Origin: Clostridiales bacterium
Lineage (GTDB): Bacteria; Bacillota; Clostridia; Christensenellales; CAG-138
NCBI GenBank assembly: GCA_004554165.1
Contig: SFNQ01000024.1
Coordinates: 1-51,967, forward strand
Direction of reading: 5' to 3'
DNA length: 51,967 nucleotides
Shown here: in pieces, positions 26,554 to 37,816 of the stretch
Position numbering within the stretch: position 1 is the stretch's first letter
Layout of the letters: each line of letters begins with the position of its first letter
The notes under the pieces: model-generated
What the model was told of the DNA's origin: nothing
The model's input: only the letters and a program-made list of their open reading frames with translations
The model's database searches: none
Program-made: the position numbers and the translations under genes

Positions 26554-26856
26554 TGCTCCTTTCGATAAGGCCCCGGAACCTGCCCGCATGGGGCGCGCTT
26601 CGGCCGGCAGGGGCGGATTCCGCAGGGTGCAGGCTGCCGCCCGGCGGAAGCATCCGCTCTCCCGAAATTTGCGGGCAGACCGCCCCTCAGGCGCTCCAGG
26701 CGCCCCCATGCCCGGGTATGTTTTTGCGGGGCCTTCGTTCTCAGCCGGGCGCTGTCACTCATCCCGCGCCTTCCCGCTGCGCGCCGCGGCTTTCCCCTGC
26801 GGGTACGCTGAGGCCGCCCGGGCCAGGCCGCTCTCCGGCTCCGCTTCCGCCTGCGC
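26554..26856. other. GC-rich spacer, no gene seen
   Basis: About 300 bases between the DUF4173 gene and the HTH gene. Frames are open because of high GC but lack ribosome binding sites and motifs. No promoter or terminator was convincing. Confidence 0.45.
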
Positions 26857-27087
26857 TCATTCCGCGCTGCGGGCGGGTTCCTCCGCCTCCGGCAGATACT
26901 CCAGAATATCCGAGGGCTGGCAGGCCAGTTCCCTGCAAATCGCATCCAGCGTGGAAAATCGGATGGCCCGGCACCTGTTGTTCTTTAAAATGGACAGGTT
27001 GGCCAGCGAAATATCCACGCGCTCGGACAGCTGGGAGAGGCTCATCTTGCGCCGTGCCAGCATTACGTCCAGATTGACCTGAATCAT
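26857..27087 (-). CDS. Xre-family HTH regulator (YozG type)
   Basis: A 76-residue, single-domain Cro/C1-type repressor (HTH_26 type): VNLDVMLARRKMSLSQLSER, then the recognition helix around ISLANLSILKNNRCRAIRFS and TLDAICRELACQPSDILEY. The ATG at 27087 is preceded by GAGGTGGAG; a GTG at 27096 is an alternative. It starts ~10 bases after the DUF2975 gene. Such pairs are common in Firmicutes, where the regulator is thought to control the membrane protein's operon. Confidence 0.9.
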   Translation of the reverse strand: MIQVNLDVMLARRKMSLSQLSERVDISLANLSILKNNRCRAIRFSTLDAICRELACQPSDILEYLPEAEEPARSAE

Positions 27088-27097
27088 CGTCTCCACC

Positions 27098-27559
27098 TCA
27101 CACCGTCAGGTCGTTTTCCTGCTTGCAGGCGACGGCGCGCTCAAACACCTGCGCCAGCACCAGCGAAAACAGGCCGCACATTCCCACCGCCGCGCCCACA
27201 AGCTGCGCCATGATCGTGTTGGCAGGCAACAGGAGCAGCAGCAGGCAGCACGCCGCCATGCCCAGCGCAACAAAGCCCATGCGCCGCAGCGCGCGGACAT
27301 TTTTCATTACAAACGGGTCCTGATCCAGCGAGCGCATCATCTGCAGCAGCGTCACGGCGATCACCATCGCGCCCGCCACAAACAGCAGGCCCAGCCCCAC
27401 GGCAAAACAGGTCAGCACATGGCTGCCGCAGCGCTCCACGGACAGCCGGTCCACCTCCATACCCATCTCCCGCAGAATGATACAGGAGAAGAAACAGCCC
27501 GCCACCATGCCGCAGACAATGAGAATTTTGACCAGTTGATTCAGGCTTCTGTTGCCCAT
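27098..27559 (-). CDS. DUF2975 family membrane protein
   Basis: A 153-residue protein with four membrane segments (~8-28, ~50-72, ~92-112, ~116-138), the DUF2975 (PF11188) layout. The hydrophilic loop MMRSLDQDPFVMKNVRALRR between the second and third is the family's most recognisable part. Function unknown; paired with the downstream Xre regulator. It has a near-perfect promoter. Confidence 0.87.
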   Translation of the reverse strand: MGNRSLNQLVKILIVCGMVAGCFFSCIILREMGMEVDRLSVERCGSHVLTCFAVGLGLLFVAGAMVIAVTLLQMMRSLDQDPFVMKNVRALRRMGFVALGMAACCLLLLLLPANTIMAQLVGAAVGMCGLFSLVLAQVFERAVACKQENDLTV

Positions 27560-27583
27560 TCCGCTTCACCTCTTTCGCATGGT

Positions 27584-27612
27584 AGAATACCTTTAATCTT
27601 ATCGATTGTCAA
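27584..27612 (-). promoter_or_regulatory. strong promoter of the DUF2975-Xre operon
   Basis: TTGACA (27607-27612) and TATTCT (27584-27589), minus strand, 17 bases apart. The spacer contains ATCGAT and an AT-rich block; it is a natural place for the Xre protein to bind. Confidence 0.75.
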
Positions 27613-27654
27613 TAAAAATTATACGAATTTCATATTATTTTTGCTTTTTTACAA

Positions 27655-27683
27655 TAAAAAACCGCAGAACGTCCGTCTGCGGT
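27655..27683 (-). terminator. Rho-independent terminator of the kinase gene
   Basis: Minus strand ACCGCAGA pairs perfectly with TCTGCGGT around a 7-base loop and is followed by TTTTTT. Confidence 0.88.
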
Positions 27684-27729
27684 CCTTCCCGGCAATTCAA
27701 AAATGCTCTCCAGCCCTGCGCCCGGCCCT

Positions 27730-28557
27730 TCAGCGGATGCGAAACACCGTTCGCCTGCACCGGCCCGCAATCACATCCGACAATCGCTTGTCCGCACGCG
27801 CGATGATCACGGTCGTGCCGTTCATTACCGGCCCCCGGATGAAGTCCAGCTTGGCCCGCGCGCCGTTTGCGCCCGCGCGGCTGGCGCCCACGCAGCTCTT
27901 TTGCAGCTCCTCCATGGCGGTGAGCACCTCGCTGGCGTCCTTCCCCTCCACCGCTTCAACGAGGGTATCCGGATCGTTGGGATCGCGGTAAATGCCGTCC
28001 ACGCTGGTGAGAATCACCAGATAGCGGGCGTGTACCAGATCGCAGATGACCGCGGCGGTCTCATCGTTGTCCACGCACTCCACCACATGGTCGATGGAGG
28101 CGCGGTACTTGGCCAGCTCCAGCTTGCGAATCTCGTCCACGCTGACGGGATCGTTGTAGTTGACAATGGGGATGGCTCCCTGCGCGGCGCAGCGCAGCAG
28201 AAAGCCCCGGATATACGCCCGCTTTTCCTCATCGTTAAAATGCGTGTGCTCCACCAGAAGCTGCCGCACGGAATAGCCATGCGGGATATAGCGCCGGTAC
28301 TCGCCCATGAGGATGGCCTGCCCCTGCGCGGCATAGTCCGCCTTGACCTCCTGCGCGTCGCCCGAAAGCTCGCGGCCATGGCGGTGGATATAGTCGATGC
28401 GCCCGATTTCCGCAGCGCCGCTGGAAACCCAGATCATGCCGGGCCGCAGCTCTCTGCCAAGGCGGGCGAAGATATTGTAATCGATATCGCTGTCCTCCTT
28501 GCGGATCAGCGCCATGGAACCGATTTTCCCGACGAGTTCATAGTCAAACGCAGGCAT
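27730..28557 (-). CDS. amino-acid kinase family protein (glutamate 5-kinase-like)
   Basis: A 275-residue protein with the amino-acid kinase fold. Similarity to glutamate 5-kinase: MIWVSSGAAEIGR (cf. VVSSGAIAAG), an AQGAIPIVNYNDPVSVDEI segment (cf. IPIINENDTV..DEI), DNDETAAVI (cf. DNDxLSA) and VILTSVDGIYRDPND (cf. LLTDVxGLYxxDP). The N-terminal phosphate loop is atypical (LVGKIGSMAL instead of VVKVGTSxL). No proA or PUA domain accompanies it. Proline synthesis is therefore doubtful, and a uridylate/aspartate kinase-like substrate is possible. Confidence 0.78.
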   Translation of the reverse strand: MPAFDYELVGKIGSMALIRKEDSDIDYNIFARLGRELRPGMIWVSSGAAEIGRIDYIHRHGRELSGDAQEVKADYAAQGQAILMGEYRRYIPHGYSVRQLLVEHTHFNDEEKRAYIRGFLLRCAAQGAIPIVNYNDPVSVDEIRKLELAKYRASIDHVVECVDNDETAAVICDLVHARYLVILTSVDGIYRDPNDPDTLVEAVEGKDASEVLTAMEELQKSCVGASRAGANGARAKLDFIRGPVMNGTTVIIARADKRLSDVIAGRCRRTVFRIR

Positions 28558-28799
28558 GGGCTTGGAGCTCCTGTATCATTTTTCTCCCGTTTCAAAAAGC
28601 GGGCGGGCCTGGGCCGCATGAAGCGAGCCGCTTGCGGCAGGAACGAGTTCTTTCCTCTTACCGTCGTCGGGGGGACCCCTGTTTGCCGCCGCAGGCCGCA
28701 GGGGCTGGGCAAAGGGTGCCGGGCAGAAAAAGCGAAAGCGGCCTTTACACAGCCTTTCCTCATAAATCGGCCTGCCCACTGACGCGGAACAATGCGTAC

Positions 28800-28828
28800 A
28801 ATATACCACAGCGCGGCGGCGACGGCAA
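28800..28828 (-). promoter_or_regulatory. probable promoter of the kinase gene
   Basis: TTGCCG (28823-28828) and TATATT (28800-28805), minus strand, 17 bases apart. It would give a ~235-nt leader, which has no recognisable gene. Confidence 0.5.
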
Positions 28829-28877
28829 CAGGGAGGCTGGTCAAAAGGCGGAGAATGTCTGCCAGACGTTCGCTTCC

Positions 28878-28905
28878 TTGTTTTTTCTCTCTGCTGTGCT
28901 ATAAT
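28878..28905 (+). promoter_or_regulatory. promoter of the GT39-like gene
   Basis: TTGTTT (28878-28883) and a perfect TATAAT (28900-28905) with a 16-base spacer, about 35 bases before the start codon. Confidence 0.6.
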
Positions 28906-28940
28906 ACAGTTATCCATTTTCATGAAAGGTCAACATCAAC

Positions 28941-30536
28941 ATGTCGGTGCATCCGCAATATCGTTACAGGAAAATCGACTTTTTCATCGCCCTGCTTATG
29001 GCGATACTGGTTTTCTTCGTTTCCTTTTATGGCACGTCTAATCTGCCTTCATGGGGTGATGATTTTGCGGCATATTTCAATGACGCTATCGCAATTACAG
29101 AAGGCTCCTCCGAAGAACAGCACAGATTGAATAACCTCTATCATCCTTCCAATCTGCCGTCAGAGGCCACAGATGGGACATTGCGCTATGTGTGGGGGTA
29201 TTCGCTACTGCTTTCTTTTGTGTATCGACTCGTCGGTTTTGACCGCGTTCAGTATGATTCGCTCATCTACTACAAACTTGTTTCTGTGATTTGTTTTGCA
29301 CTATGCGCTTCCGTGATGCTTCTGTTTTTTCGGCGCAGGTTTTCTCTTCCCGCATCTGTACTGTTCACAGTATTTGTTGGCACAAATTATCTCATCCTTC
29401 GTGAACTTGGCAGTTTATATGCTGACATTACATATATGTTTTTCTCCATGCTTTCCCTGGCGCTTGCGGAGCTTTTCCTTTCTGTAAAGACAACGCGCAG
29501 CAGGCTTATCGCCGGAGCTTTTCTCGGCATAGCGATGTGGTATACGCATGAGGTTCGCCTGAATGGCCTGCTGACTGTTGTGGCAGTTTCATTCCTGCTT
29601 GCGCTGCATCTGCTTAGAAACAGGAAAGCGTATACGGTCAGAATGTTCGCAGTGCAATTTTTCCCCTTTGCCCTTTTCCTGATCCTCACTTTCGTGTCGG
29701 AACGATGGTTCCTCTGGAAACCGACAAGCAATATGAGCGATTTTTCTACTGTATCGCTTCATCGTTTCTTCGACATGGCGAGTTATTACTACTATACCGT
29801 CCGGGATTGGATTGCTTCAAGCCTGTTCTTTGGCCTCTTCAGGTATCCAATTCCGCGCATTTGCAAGATTTTCGCTTTTGCGGTTTTGCTGCTGTGCCTA
29901 ATTGGTCTGCTGAATTGCCTCCGCAAAAAGGACGTAAGCGCGACCGTCTATGCAGGCCTGATTGTCGTCTTTTTCACAGGCGCATCGTTACTGCCCTATC
30001 AGCAGGGCGTCCGTTATATCTTTCCGCTGATGCCGCTTGCCCTGCTATTTATCGGGTATGGCGCGCAGGCCGTTTCCGGATTTGTAAAACGGCTGTGTGA
30101 AAAACGCAAACCGCTCTCGCCCCGTTTTAAAAAGCGATCACAGCGATTGGCACAGGCCCTTATGTGCTGTTATTGCATCGCAATGCTTGTGATGGCGGCG
30201 CGCTCCATCAAGAACTACGAATATCTGTATGAAACCGCATATGACGGACCATATACGGAAGATTCCATTGAGATGTACCGTTACATCCGCGAGAACACCG
30301 AGGAAACGGCTTTGATCATTACAGGGAAACCACGGGTCTTGTACTTGAACACAGAACGCAAGACGATTCCTTTTGAAAACGGACATACAGTGGAGGAAGC
30401 GGACTACTACCTGCGCAATGTAAATTCCCGGCTTACCGACCATGTGCTTGCCGGCGTTGTCACAAAAGCACAGCTGGCTGAAATGACCGAGGTTTATCGC
30501 ACCGAGCACCTGATTCTCTACCGTGTGGGAGAATAA
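28941..30536 (+). CDS. glycosyltransferase family 39-like membrane protein
   Basis: A 531-residue polytopic protein of the GT-C/PMT type, which moves sugars from lipid carriers to targets outside the membrane. The first helix (~12-31) is followed by LPSWGDDFAAYFNDA, whose Asp40-Asp41 sit where GT-C enzymes keep the catalytic aspartates. About ten more hydrophobic segments follow, then a ~110-residue soluble C-terminal domain after the last helix (~410-425). GC content is noticeably lower than in neighbours and codon use differs, which points to acquisition from elsewhere. The acceptor and sugar are unknown. Confidence 0.75.
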   Translation: MSVHPQYRYRKIDFFIALLMAILVFFVSFYGTSNLPSWGDDFAAYFNDAIAITEGSSEEQHRLNNLYHPSNLPSEATDGTLRYVWGYSLLLSFVYRLVGFDRVQYDSLIYYKLVSVICFALCASVMLLFFRRRFSLPASVLFTVFVGTNYLILRELGSLYADITYMFFSMLSLALAELFLSVKTTRSRLIAGAFLGIAMWYTHEVRLNGLLTVVAVSFLLALHLLRNRKAYTVRMFAVQFFPFALFLILTFVSERWFLWKPTSNMSDFSTVSLHRFFDMASYYYYTVRDWIASSLFFGLFRYPIPRICKIFAFAVLLLCLIGLLNCLRKKDVSATVYAGLIVVFFTGASLLPYQQGVRYIFPLMPLALLFIGYGAQAVSGFVKRLCEKRKPLSPRFKKRSQRLAQALMCCYCIAMLVMAARSIKNYEYLYETAYDGPYTEDSIEMYRYIRENTEETALIITGKPRVLYLNTERKTIPFENGHTVEEADYYLRNVNSRLTDHVLAGVVTKAQLAEMTEVYRTEHLILYRVGE

Positions 30537-30585
30537 GGGATAAGGCAAGGCGCAGAAAGAGACAGCGTTGCTGTCCCGGCAAGGC

Positions 30586-30611
30586 AAAAAGCGGCCCGGG
30601 GCCGCTTTTTT
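30586..30611. terminator. bidirectional terminator
   Basis: AAAAAGCGGCC and GGCCGCTTTTTT form a stem with T-runs on both strands, serving the plus-strand membrane protein and the minus-strand prfB. Confidence 0.88.
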
Positions 30612-30668
30612 CCGCAGGCCGGGGCCCTCCCGCAGGGGGACGGCCCCGCTCCCGCCTCAGGATTTCGC

Positions 30669-31769
30669 TTATGACTGCACCAGATACGCGCTGATGAAGG
30701 GGTCCAGCGCGCCGTCCATAACGGCCTGAATGTTGCCGTTCTCCACGCCCGTGCGGTGGTCCTTGACCAGCGTATAGGGCTGGAACACATAGGAGCGAAT
30801 CTGGCTGCCCCACTCAATCTTTTTCATCTCGCCCTTGATGTCGGCCATCTGCTGCTCGCGCTCCCGCTCCTGCAGCTCGATGAGCTTGCCCCGCAGCATG
30901 CGCATGGCGGTTTCGCGGTTCTGAATCTGGCTGCGCTCGTTCTGGCACTGTACGACGATGCCCGTGGGCAGATGCGTAATGCGGATGGCGGAGCTGGTCT
31001 TGTTGACATGCTGCCCGCCCGCGCCGCTGGAACGATAGGTGTCCACCCGCAGGTCGTCCGGATCGATCTTGACGTCCGCCGTGTCGTCGTCAAAGATGGG
31101 CGTTACGTCCAGCGAGGAAAAGGAGGTGTGCCTGCGGCCGGACGCATCGAAGGGCGAGATGCGCACAAGCCGGTGTACGCCCTTCTCCGCCTTGAGATAG
31201 CCATAGGCGTTTTCGCCGCTGACCTCAAAGGTGACGGACTTGACGCCCGCATCGTCGCCATCCAGCAGGTCCAGCTCCCGCACGGCAAAGCCATGCGCCT
31301 CGCAGTAGCGCGTGTACATGCGGTAGAGCATCTCCGTCCAGTCCTGCGCCTCGGTGCCGCCCGCCCCCGCGTGCAGCGAGAGCACGGCGTTGCAGTGATC
31401 GTAAGGCCCCTTGAGCAGCAGCTCCAGCTTCAGTGCCTGCACCCTTTCGGAAAAATCCGCAAGCTCGGTTTTGAGCTCCTCCACGAGCGAAGCGTCGTCC
31501 TCTTCCTCCGCCATTTCAAGCAGGGTTTCCAGATCGCCGCCCATGGACACCAGCTTTTCATAGCGCGCGATTTTGTTTTGCAGATTCTTGGCCCGCTGGT
31601 TGACCTTGTTGGCGTTTTCCACGTCGTTCCAGAAATCGACCGCGCCCATCTGCTCCTCCAGCGCCTTCAGCTCCGCCTTCAGCTCCTCGGGCCGGATGGA
31701 CTGCCCCGCCTCCTTGAGCGTTGCGATCTCCTCGGCAATCTGTTGCTTGTATTCGTCCAGTACGATCAT
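30669..31769 (-). CDS. prfB: peptide chain release factor 2
   Basis: Recognises UGA and UAA and triggers peptide release. The 366-residue protein has the SPF stop-codon-reading tripeptide at 205-207 and GGQ at 251-253. It is full length in one frame from MIVLDEYKQQIAEEI, so the programmed +1 frameshift (in-frame UGA near codon 25) that controls RF2 in many bacteria is absent. It begins two bases after the secA stop and is cotranscribed with secA. Confidence 0.97.
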   Translation of the reverse strand: MIVLDEYKQQIAEEIATLKEAGQSIRPEELKAELKALEEQMGAVDFWNDVENANKVNQRAKNLQNKIARYEKLVSMGGDLETLLEMAEEEDDASLVEELKTELADFSERVQALKLELLLKGPYDHCNAVLSLHAGAGGTEAQDWTEMLYRMYTRYCEAHGFAVRELDLLDGDDAGVKSVTFEVSGENAYGYLKAEKGVHRLVRISPFDASGRRHTSFSSLDVTPIFDDDTADVKIDPDDLRVDTYRSSGAGGQHVNKTSSAIRITHLPTGIVVQCQNERSQIQNRETAMRMLRGKLIELQEREREQQMADIKGEMKKIEWGSQIRSYVFQPYTLVKDHRTGVENGNIQAVMDGALDPFISAYLVQS

Positions 31770-31771
31770 GC

Positions 31772-34516
<2,745 letters not shown>

Positions 34517-34586
34517 GCCATTCTCCTCTTTCCTGCGCTGTTTTCCCGCGGCGGGGCCGCGGCGCTGCGGAATATCCTAGTGTAGT

Positions 34587-34592
34587 AGTATA
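34587..34592 (-). promoter_or_regulatory. -10 box of the secA-prfB operon
   Basis: TATACT on the minus strand in a short AT-rich patch of a GC-rich gap. The hexamer 17 bases upstream (TTTTCG) is a poor -35. Confidence 0.45.
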
Positions 34593-34757
34593 TCACATTC
34601 TTCCAGTTCCGAAAAGGGTTGTCTTTTGACGCTTTCTACGCCAAGGACAGGCCGCGGCGGCAAAGGCAGATTGCCCGCCCTACGCTTGCGGGATGCGCTC
34701 CGGGCTGCTATACTCAGGAGGAAGGGGCTGCCCACCGGCACCCCCATGGAGCGCGAT

Positions 34758-35333
34758 ATGAACGTTTTTGACTTCGACAAAACCATATACGATGGCGACA
34801 GCACGGCGGACTTCTTCCGTTTCTGCCTGCGCAGGCAGCCGGGCCTCAGCCGTTTCCTGCCCCGGATCGTCTGGGGCTTTTCGCTGTACTTTCTGGGCGT
34901 TTGGGACAAGACGCGGGCCAAACAGAATTTCTATCGCTTTCTGCGCGCCGTGCCCGACGTGGACGGCTGCGTTTCGGCCTTTTGGGAAAGCTATCTTTGC
35001 AGAATCAAGTCCTGGTATCCCGCCATGCAGCGGGGCGACGACGTGATCATCTCCGCCTCGCCGGAGTTTCTGCTTGCGCCTGCCTGCCGGCGGCTGGGCA
35101 TCCCCGTCTGCATGGCCTCCCGCGTGGACCGGCATACGGGCGCGTACACGGGCGTGAACTGTCACGGGGAGGAAAAGGTCCGCCGCTTTTACGAACGCTT
35201 CCCGGAGGGCCGGATTGAGGCCTTCTACTCCGACTCGCTGTCGGACGCGCCGCTGGCCCGGCTCGCTGATCGCGCCTGCCTTGTCAGGGGCGATGCGCTG
35301 CTGCCCTGGCCCGGACAGGACCACCCCGCATAA
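34758..35333 (+). CDS. HAD-IB family phosphatase
   Basis: A 191-residue haloacid-dehalogenase-type phosphatase. Motif I is FDFDKTIYDGDST with nucleophile Asp5 and acid/base Asp7, motif II is VIISASPEFLL, and motif III/IV is YSDSLSDAPL. This is the SerB-like, helical-cap subclass. The substrate is unknown; phosphoserine or a phospholipid head group would fit. The ATG at 34758 is preceded by GGAG; an in-frame ATG at 34746 is possible. Confidence 0.85.
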   Translation: MNVFDFDKTIYDGDSTADFFRFCLRRQPGLSRFLPRIVWGFSLYFLGVWDKTRAKQNFYRFLRAVPDVDGCVSAFWESYLCRIKSWYPAMQRGDDVIISASPEFLLAPACRRLGIPVCMASRVDRHTGAYTGVNCHGEEKVRRFYERFPEGRIEAFYSDSLSDAPLARLADRACLVRGDALLPWPGQDHPA

Positions 35334-35471
35334 AGCCCGAAGGAGCAGAGGGCGCAGAAGGGCCTGCCTCCCGCAGGCCGTATCCGCGGCGCGCCATGGA
35401 GCGCTTCTTTCCGGCCGGGATAGGCCAGGTCTGCCGCATCGGGAACCCGCAATCCGCCGCTCCGATCCAGC

Positions 35472-35503
35472 CGGGAGGGGATTTTCCTCCCGAGCCGCTT
35501 TTT
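35472..35503 (+). terminator. probable terminator after the HAD gene
   Basis: CGGGAGG (35472-35478) pairs with CCTCCCG (35486-35492), followed within six bases by TTTTT. Confidence 0.55.
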
Positions 35504-35594
35504 CCCCGCAGGGAAATCTGTTAAAATGAAAAAAAACGGCTGCTGACGCGGCACCGTGACCGGGATGGAAGCGGGCCGCAAAAGGAGATACGCC

Positions 35595-36095
35595 ATGATT
35601 CTGAACGCAACGATTGACCCGACGGCCTTTGTGGCGCCCAGCGCGGACCTGATTGGCCGCGTTACGCTGGCTGCGGATTGCAGCGTCTTTTTCCACGCCA
35701 CGCTGCGCGCCGAGCAGGAGGAAATCACCGTGGGCCGGGGAACAAACATTCAGGACAACGCCGTTTTGCATATCAGCCCGGGCCATCCGCTCAAAATCGG
35801 CGCGAATGTTACCGTAGGCCACGGCGCAATCCTGCACGGCTGTACCATCGGCGACGGCTCGCTCATCGGCATGGGCGCAATCGTTCTGGACGGCGCGGTC
35901 ATCGGCGCGCACTGCCTGATCGGCGCGGGCGCGCTGGTTACGCAGGCCACGGTTGTCCCCGACAACACGCTGATGCTGGGCTGTCCCGCAAAGGCCGTCC
36001 GCCAGCTTGACCCCGACGAAATCCGGCGGCTGGACGAGTCTGCGGCCCACTATGTCCGCGAAGCCGCCGCCTACAGGGAGGCGTTTGTCGAATGA
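35595..36095 (+). CDS. gamma-carbonic anhydrase family protein
   Basis: A 166-residue left-handed beta-helix protein of the YrdA/PaaY type, with repeated hexapeptide motifs (VTVGHGAILHGCTIGDGSLI). Candidate zinc ligands are H59 or H64, H76 and H81, in the pattern GHGAILHGC. Such proteins bind zinc as trimers; hydration of CO2 is often not shown. AAAGGAG lies upstream. It overlaps the asparaginase gene by ATGA. Confidence 0.93.
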   Translation: MILNATIDPTAFVAPSADLIGRVTLAADCSVFFHATLRAEQEEITVGRGTNIQDNAVLHISPGHPLKIGANVTVGHGAILHGCTIGDGSLIGMGAIVLDGAVIGAHCLIGAGALVTQATVVPDNTLMLGCPAKAVRQLDPDEIRRLDESAAHYVREAAAYREAFVE

Positions 36096-37099
36096 AGCGG
36101 ATTCTCATGCTTGGCACGGGCGGCACCATCGCCTCCCAGCCTACGGAAAACGGCCTTGCGCCGCAGCTCACGCCCCAGGATATCCTGCGCCACATCCCCG
36201 CAATCTCCGGCATGTGCCATGTGGACGCGCTCCAGGTTTGCAGCATCGACAGCACCAACATCCTTCCCGCGCACTGGCTGGACATGGCCGCAGCCATCGA
36301 GCGGCATTACGATGCATACGACGGCTTTGTGCTCTGCCATGGCACGGATACCATGGCCTACACCGCCGCCGCGCTCTCCTACCTGGTGCAGGACAGCCCC
36401 AAGCCCATCGTCATCACCGGCGCGCAGCGGCCCATCGACGTGGAGATTACCGACGCAAAGTCCAACCTGCTCTCCAGCTTCGCCTACGCCGCAAGCGGGT
36501 ACGCCGCAGGCGTGACCATCGTTTTCGACGGCCGGGTGATCCCCGGAACCCGCGCGCGCAAGGTGCGCAGCAAGAGCTTCGACGCCTTTACCAGCATCAA
36601 TTATCCGGAGCTTGCCGCCATCCGCGACGGCCGCATCCTCTCCTACATTCGCCTGCCCCACGGCGAGAGGCCCCGCTTTTTTCACGCGCTCTCCGACCGC
36701 GTGGGCCTGCTCAAGCTCATACCCGGCATCGATGCGGAGGTTCTGGCCTTCCTCTTTGAGCGAAACGACGCGGTCATCATCGAAAGCTATGGCGTGGGCG
36801 GTATTCCGCAGCCCGGCAGCGCCCGCTGCCTTACCATTCTCGATGCGGCGCTGGCCCGGGGCAAGATTGCCGTTCTGACCACGCAGGTGCAGCTGGAGGG
36901 CAGCGACATCGGGCTTTACGAAGTGGGGCACGGGTTCAAGTCCAGGCCCAACGCGCTGGAAGCCTACGACATGACCACCGAGGCCGTCGTCACAAAGCTC
37001 ATGTGGATCCTGGGCAGCACGAAGGCGCCCGCCGAGGTGCGGCGGCTCTTCTACACGCCCATTGCCCACGATCTCCTGATGGAAGACTCCCGGCCCTGA
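36092..37099 (+). CDS. ansA: L-asparaginase type I
   Basis: Hydrolyses asparagine to aspartate and ammonia. The 335-residue protein has the two active-site threonine motifs: GTGGTIAS (8-15, T12) and HGTDTMAY (83-90), with the lysine region ITGAQRP after it. No signal peptide is present, which fits the cytoplasmic type. Coupled to the carbonic-anhydrase-like gene upstream. Confidence 0.94.
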   Translation: MKRILMLGTGGTIASQPTENGLAPQLTPQDILRHIPAISGMCHVDALQVCSIDSTNILPAHWLDMAAAIERHYDAYDGFVLCHGTDTMAYTAAALSYLVQDSPKPIVITGAQRPIDVEITDAKSNLLSSFAYAASGYAAGVTIVFDGRVIPGTRARKVRSKSFDAFTSINYPELAAIRDGRILSYIRLPHGERPRFFHALSDRVGLLKLIPGIDAEVLAFLFERNDAVIIESYGVGGIPQPGSARCLTILDAALARGKIAVLTTQVQLEGSDIGLYEVGHGFKSRPNALEAYDMTTEAVVTKLMWILGSTKAPAEVRRLFYTPIAHDLLMEDSRP

Positions 37100-37393
37100 A
37101 GCGGCGCGCCGCCATTGCTTCCGGCGGGCTTTGACGAAAATTCGCCAGACAGATCGCCGCAGGGCTGCTGCCGGCAAACCCGTCCGGCTGCAGCGCAGGC
37201 CGGGCCGGGCGGCCCCGCCCGCGGCCTTCGGCCGCGCCCGCCCGGCGCGCGCAGGCGGGCCGGAGGACAGCGCGGGCTATGCGCGCCGGCACGTTCCGCC
37301 TGCGGAACGCGGGGCCGCCCCGGTTGGTTCCCGGCGCTCCGTGGAATACTGTATTCATGCATAGGATTGAAGTCAAACGGAGGCAGGTATTCT
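37100..37393. other. GC-rich spacer before mscL
   Basis: About 290 bases with no gene. A promoter-like pair TTGGTT and TACTGT, 17 bases apart, lies near 37,325-37,353, just before an AT-richer patch. AGGCAGG serves mscL. Confidence 0.45.
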
Positions 37394-37816
37394 GTGAAAA
37401 AGCTCTTTCATGAATTTCGCGAATTCGCCATGCGCGGCAATGTGATCGATCTGGCCGTGGGCGTCGTCATCGGCGCCGCCTTCAGCGCGATTGTGAACTC
37501 TCTGGTCAACGATATCGTCTCGCCGCTTCTGGGCCTGCTGTTCAAAAACGATTTTTCCGACCTGTCGCTGTCCTTTGGCGGCGTAACGCTGGCCTATGGC
37601 GCCTTTCTCACGGCGGTCATCAACTTTCTCATCGTGGCGCTCTCGCTCTTTGCTCTGGTCAAGGCGGTCAACTCCGCAAAGGCCCTCTTTCGCCGCAGAG
37701 AGGAGGAAGCGCCCGCCGCGCCCACGACCAAGACCTGCCCCTACTGCAAAAGCGAAATTGCCCTTGGGGCCACCCGTTGTCCCCACTGCACCTCGGAGCA
37801 GCCGGAAACGGAGTAA
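37394..37816 (+). CDS. mscL: large-conductance mechanosensitive channel MscL with C-terminal zinc ribbon
   Basis: Opens under membrane tension to release solutes in osmotic downshock. Starts with GTG (MKKLFHEFREFAMRGNVIDLAVGVVIGAAF), giving 140 residues. TM1 (~15-45) and TM2 (~68-92) match the family. After the usual helical bundle comes a zinc ribbon with C115, C118, C129 and C132 (TCPYCKS...RCPHC), not found in the E. coli protein. The ribbon probably lies in the cytoplasm. Confidence 0.94.
   Translation: MKKLFHEFREFAMRGNVIDLAVGVVIGAAFSAIVNSLVNDIVSPLLGLLFKNDFSDLSLSFGGVTLAYGAFLTAVINFLIVALSLFALVKAVNSAKALFRRREEEAPAAPTTKTCPYCKSEIALGATRCPHCTSEQPETE

Larger units (their letters stand above)
28558..28940. 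other. divergent intergenic region with two promoters
   Basis: Contains the leader and promoter of the minus-strand kinase gene and the promoter of the plus-strand membrane protein. Short frames here have no ribosome binding site or motif. No riboswitch was recognised in the kinase leader. Confidence 0.5.
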
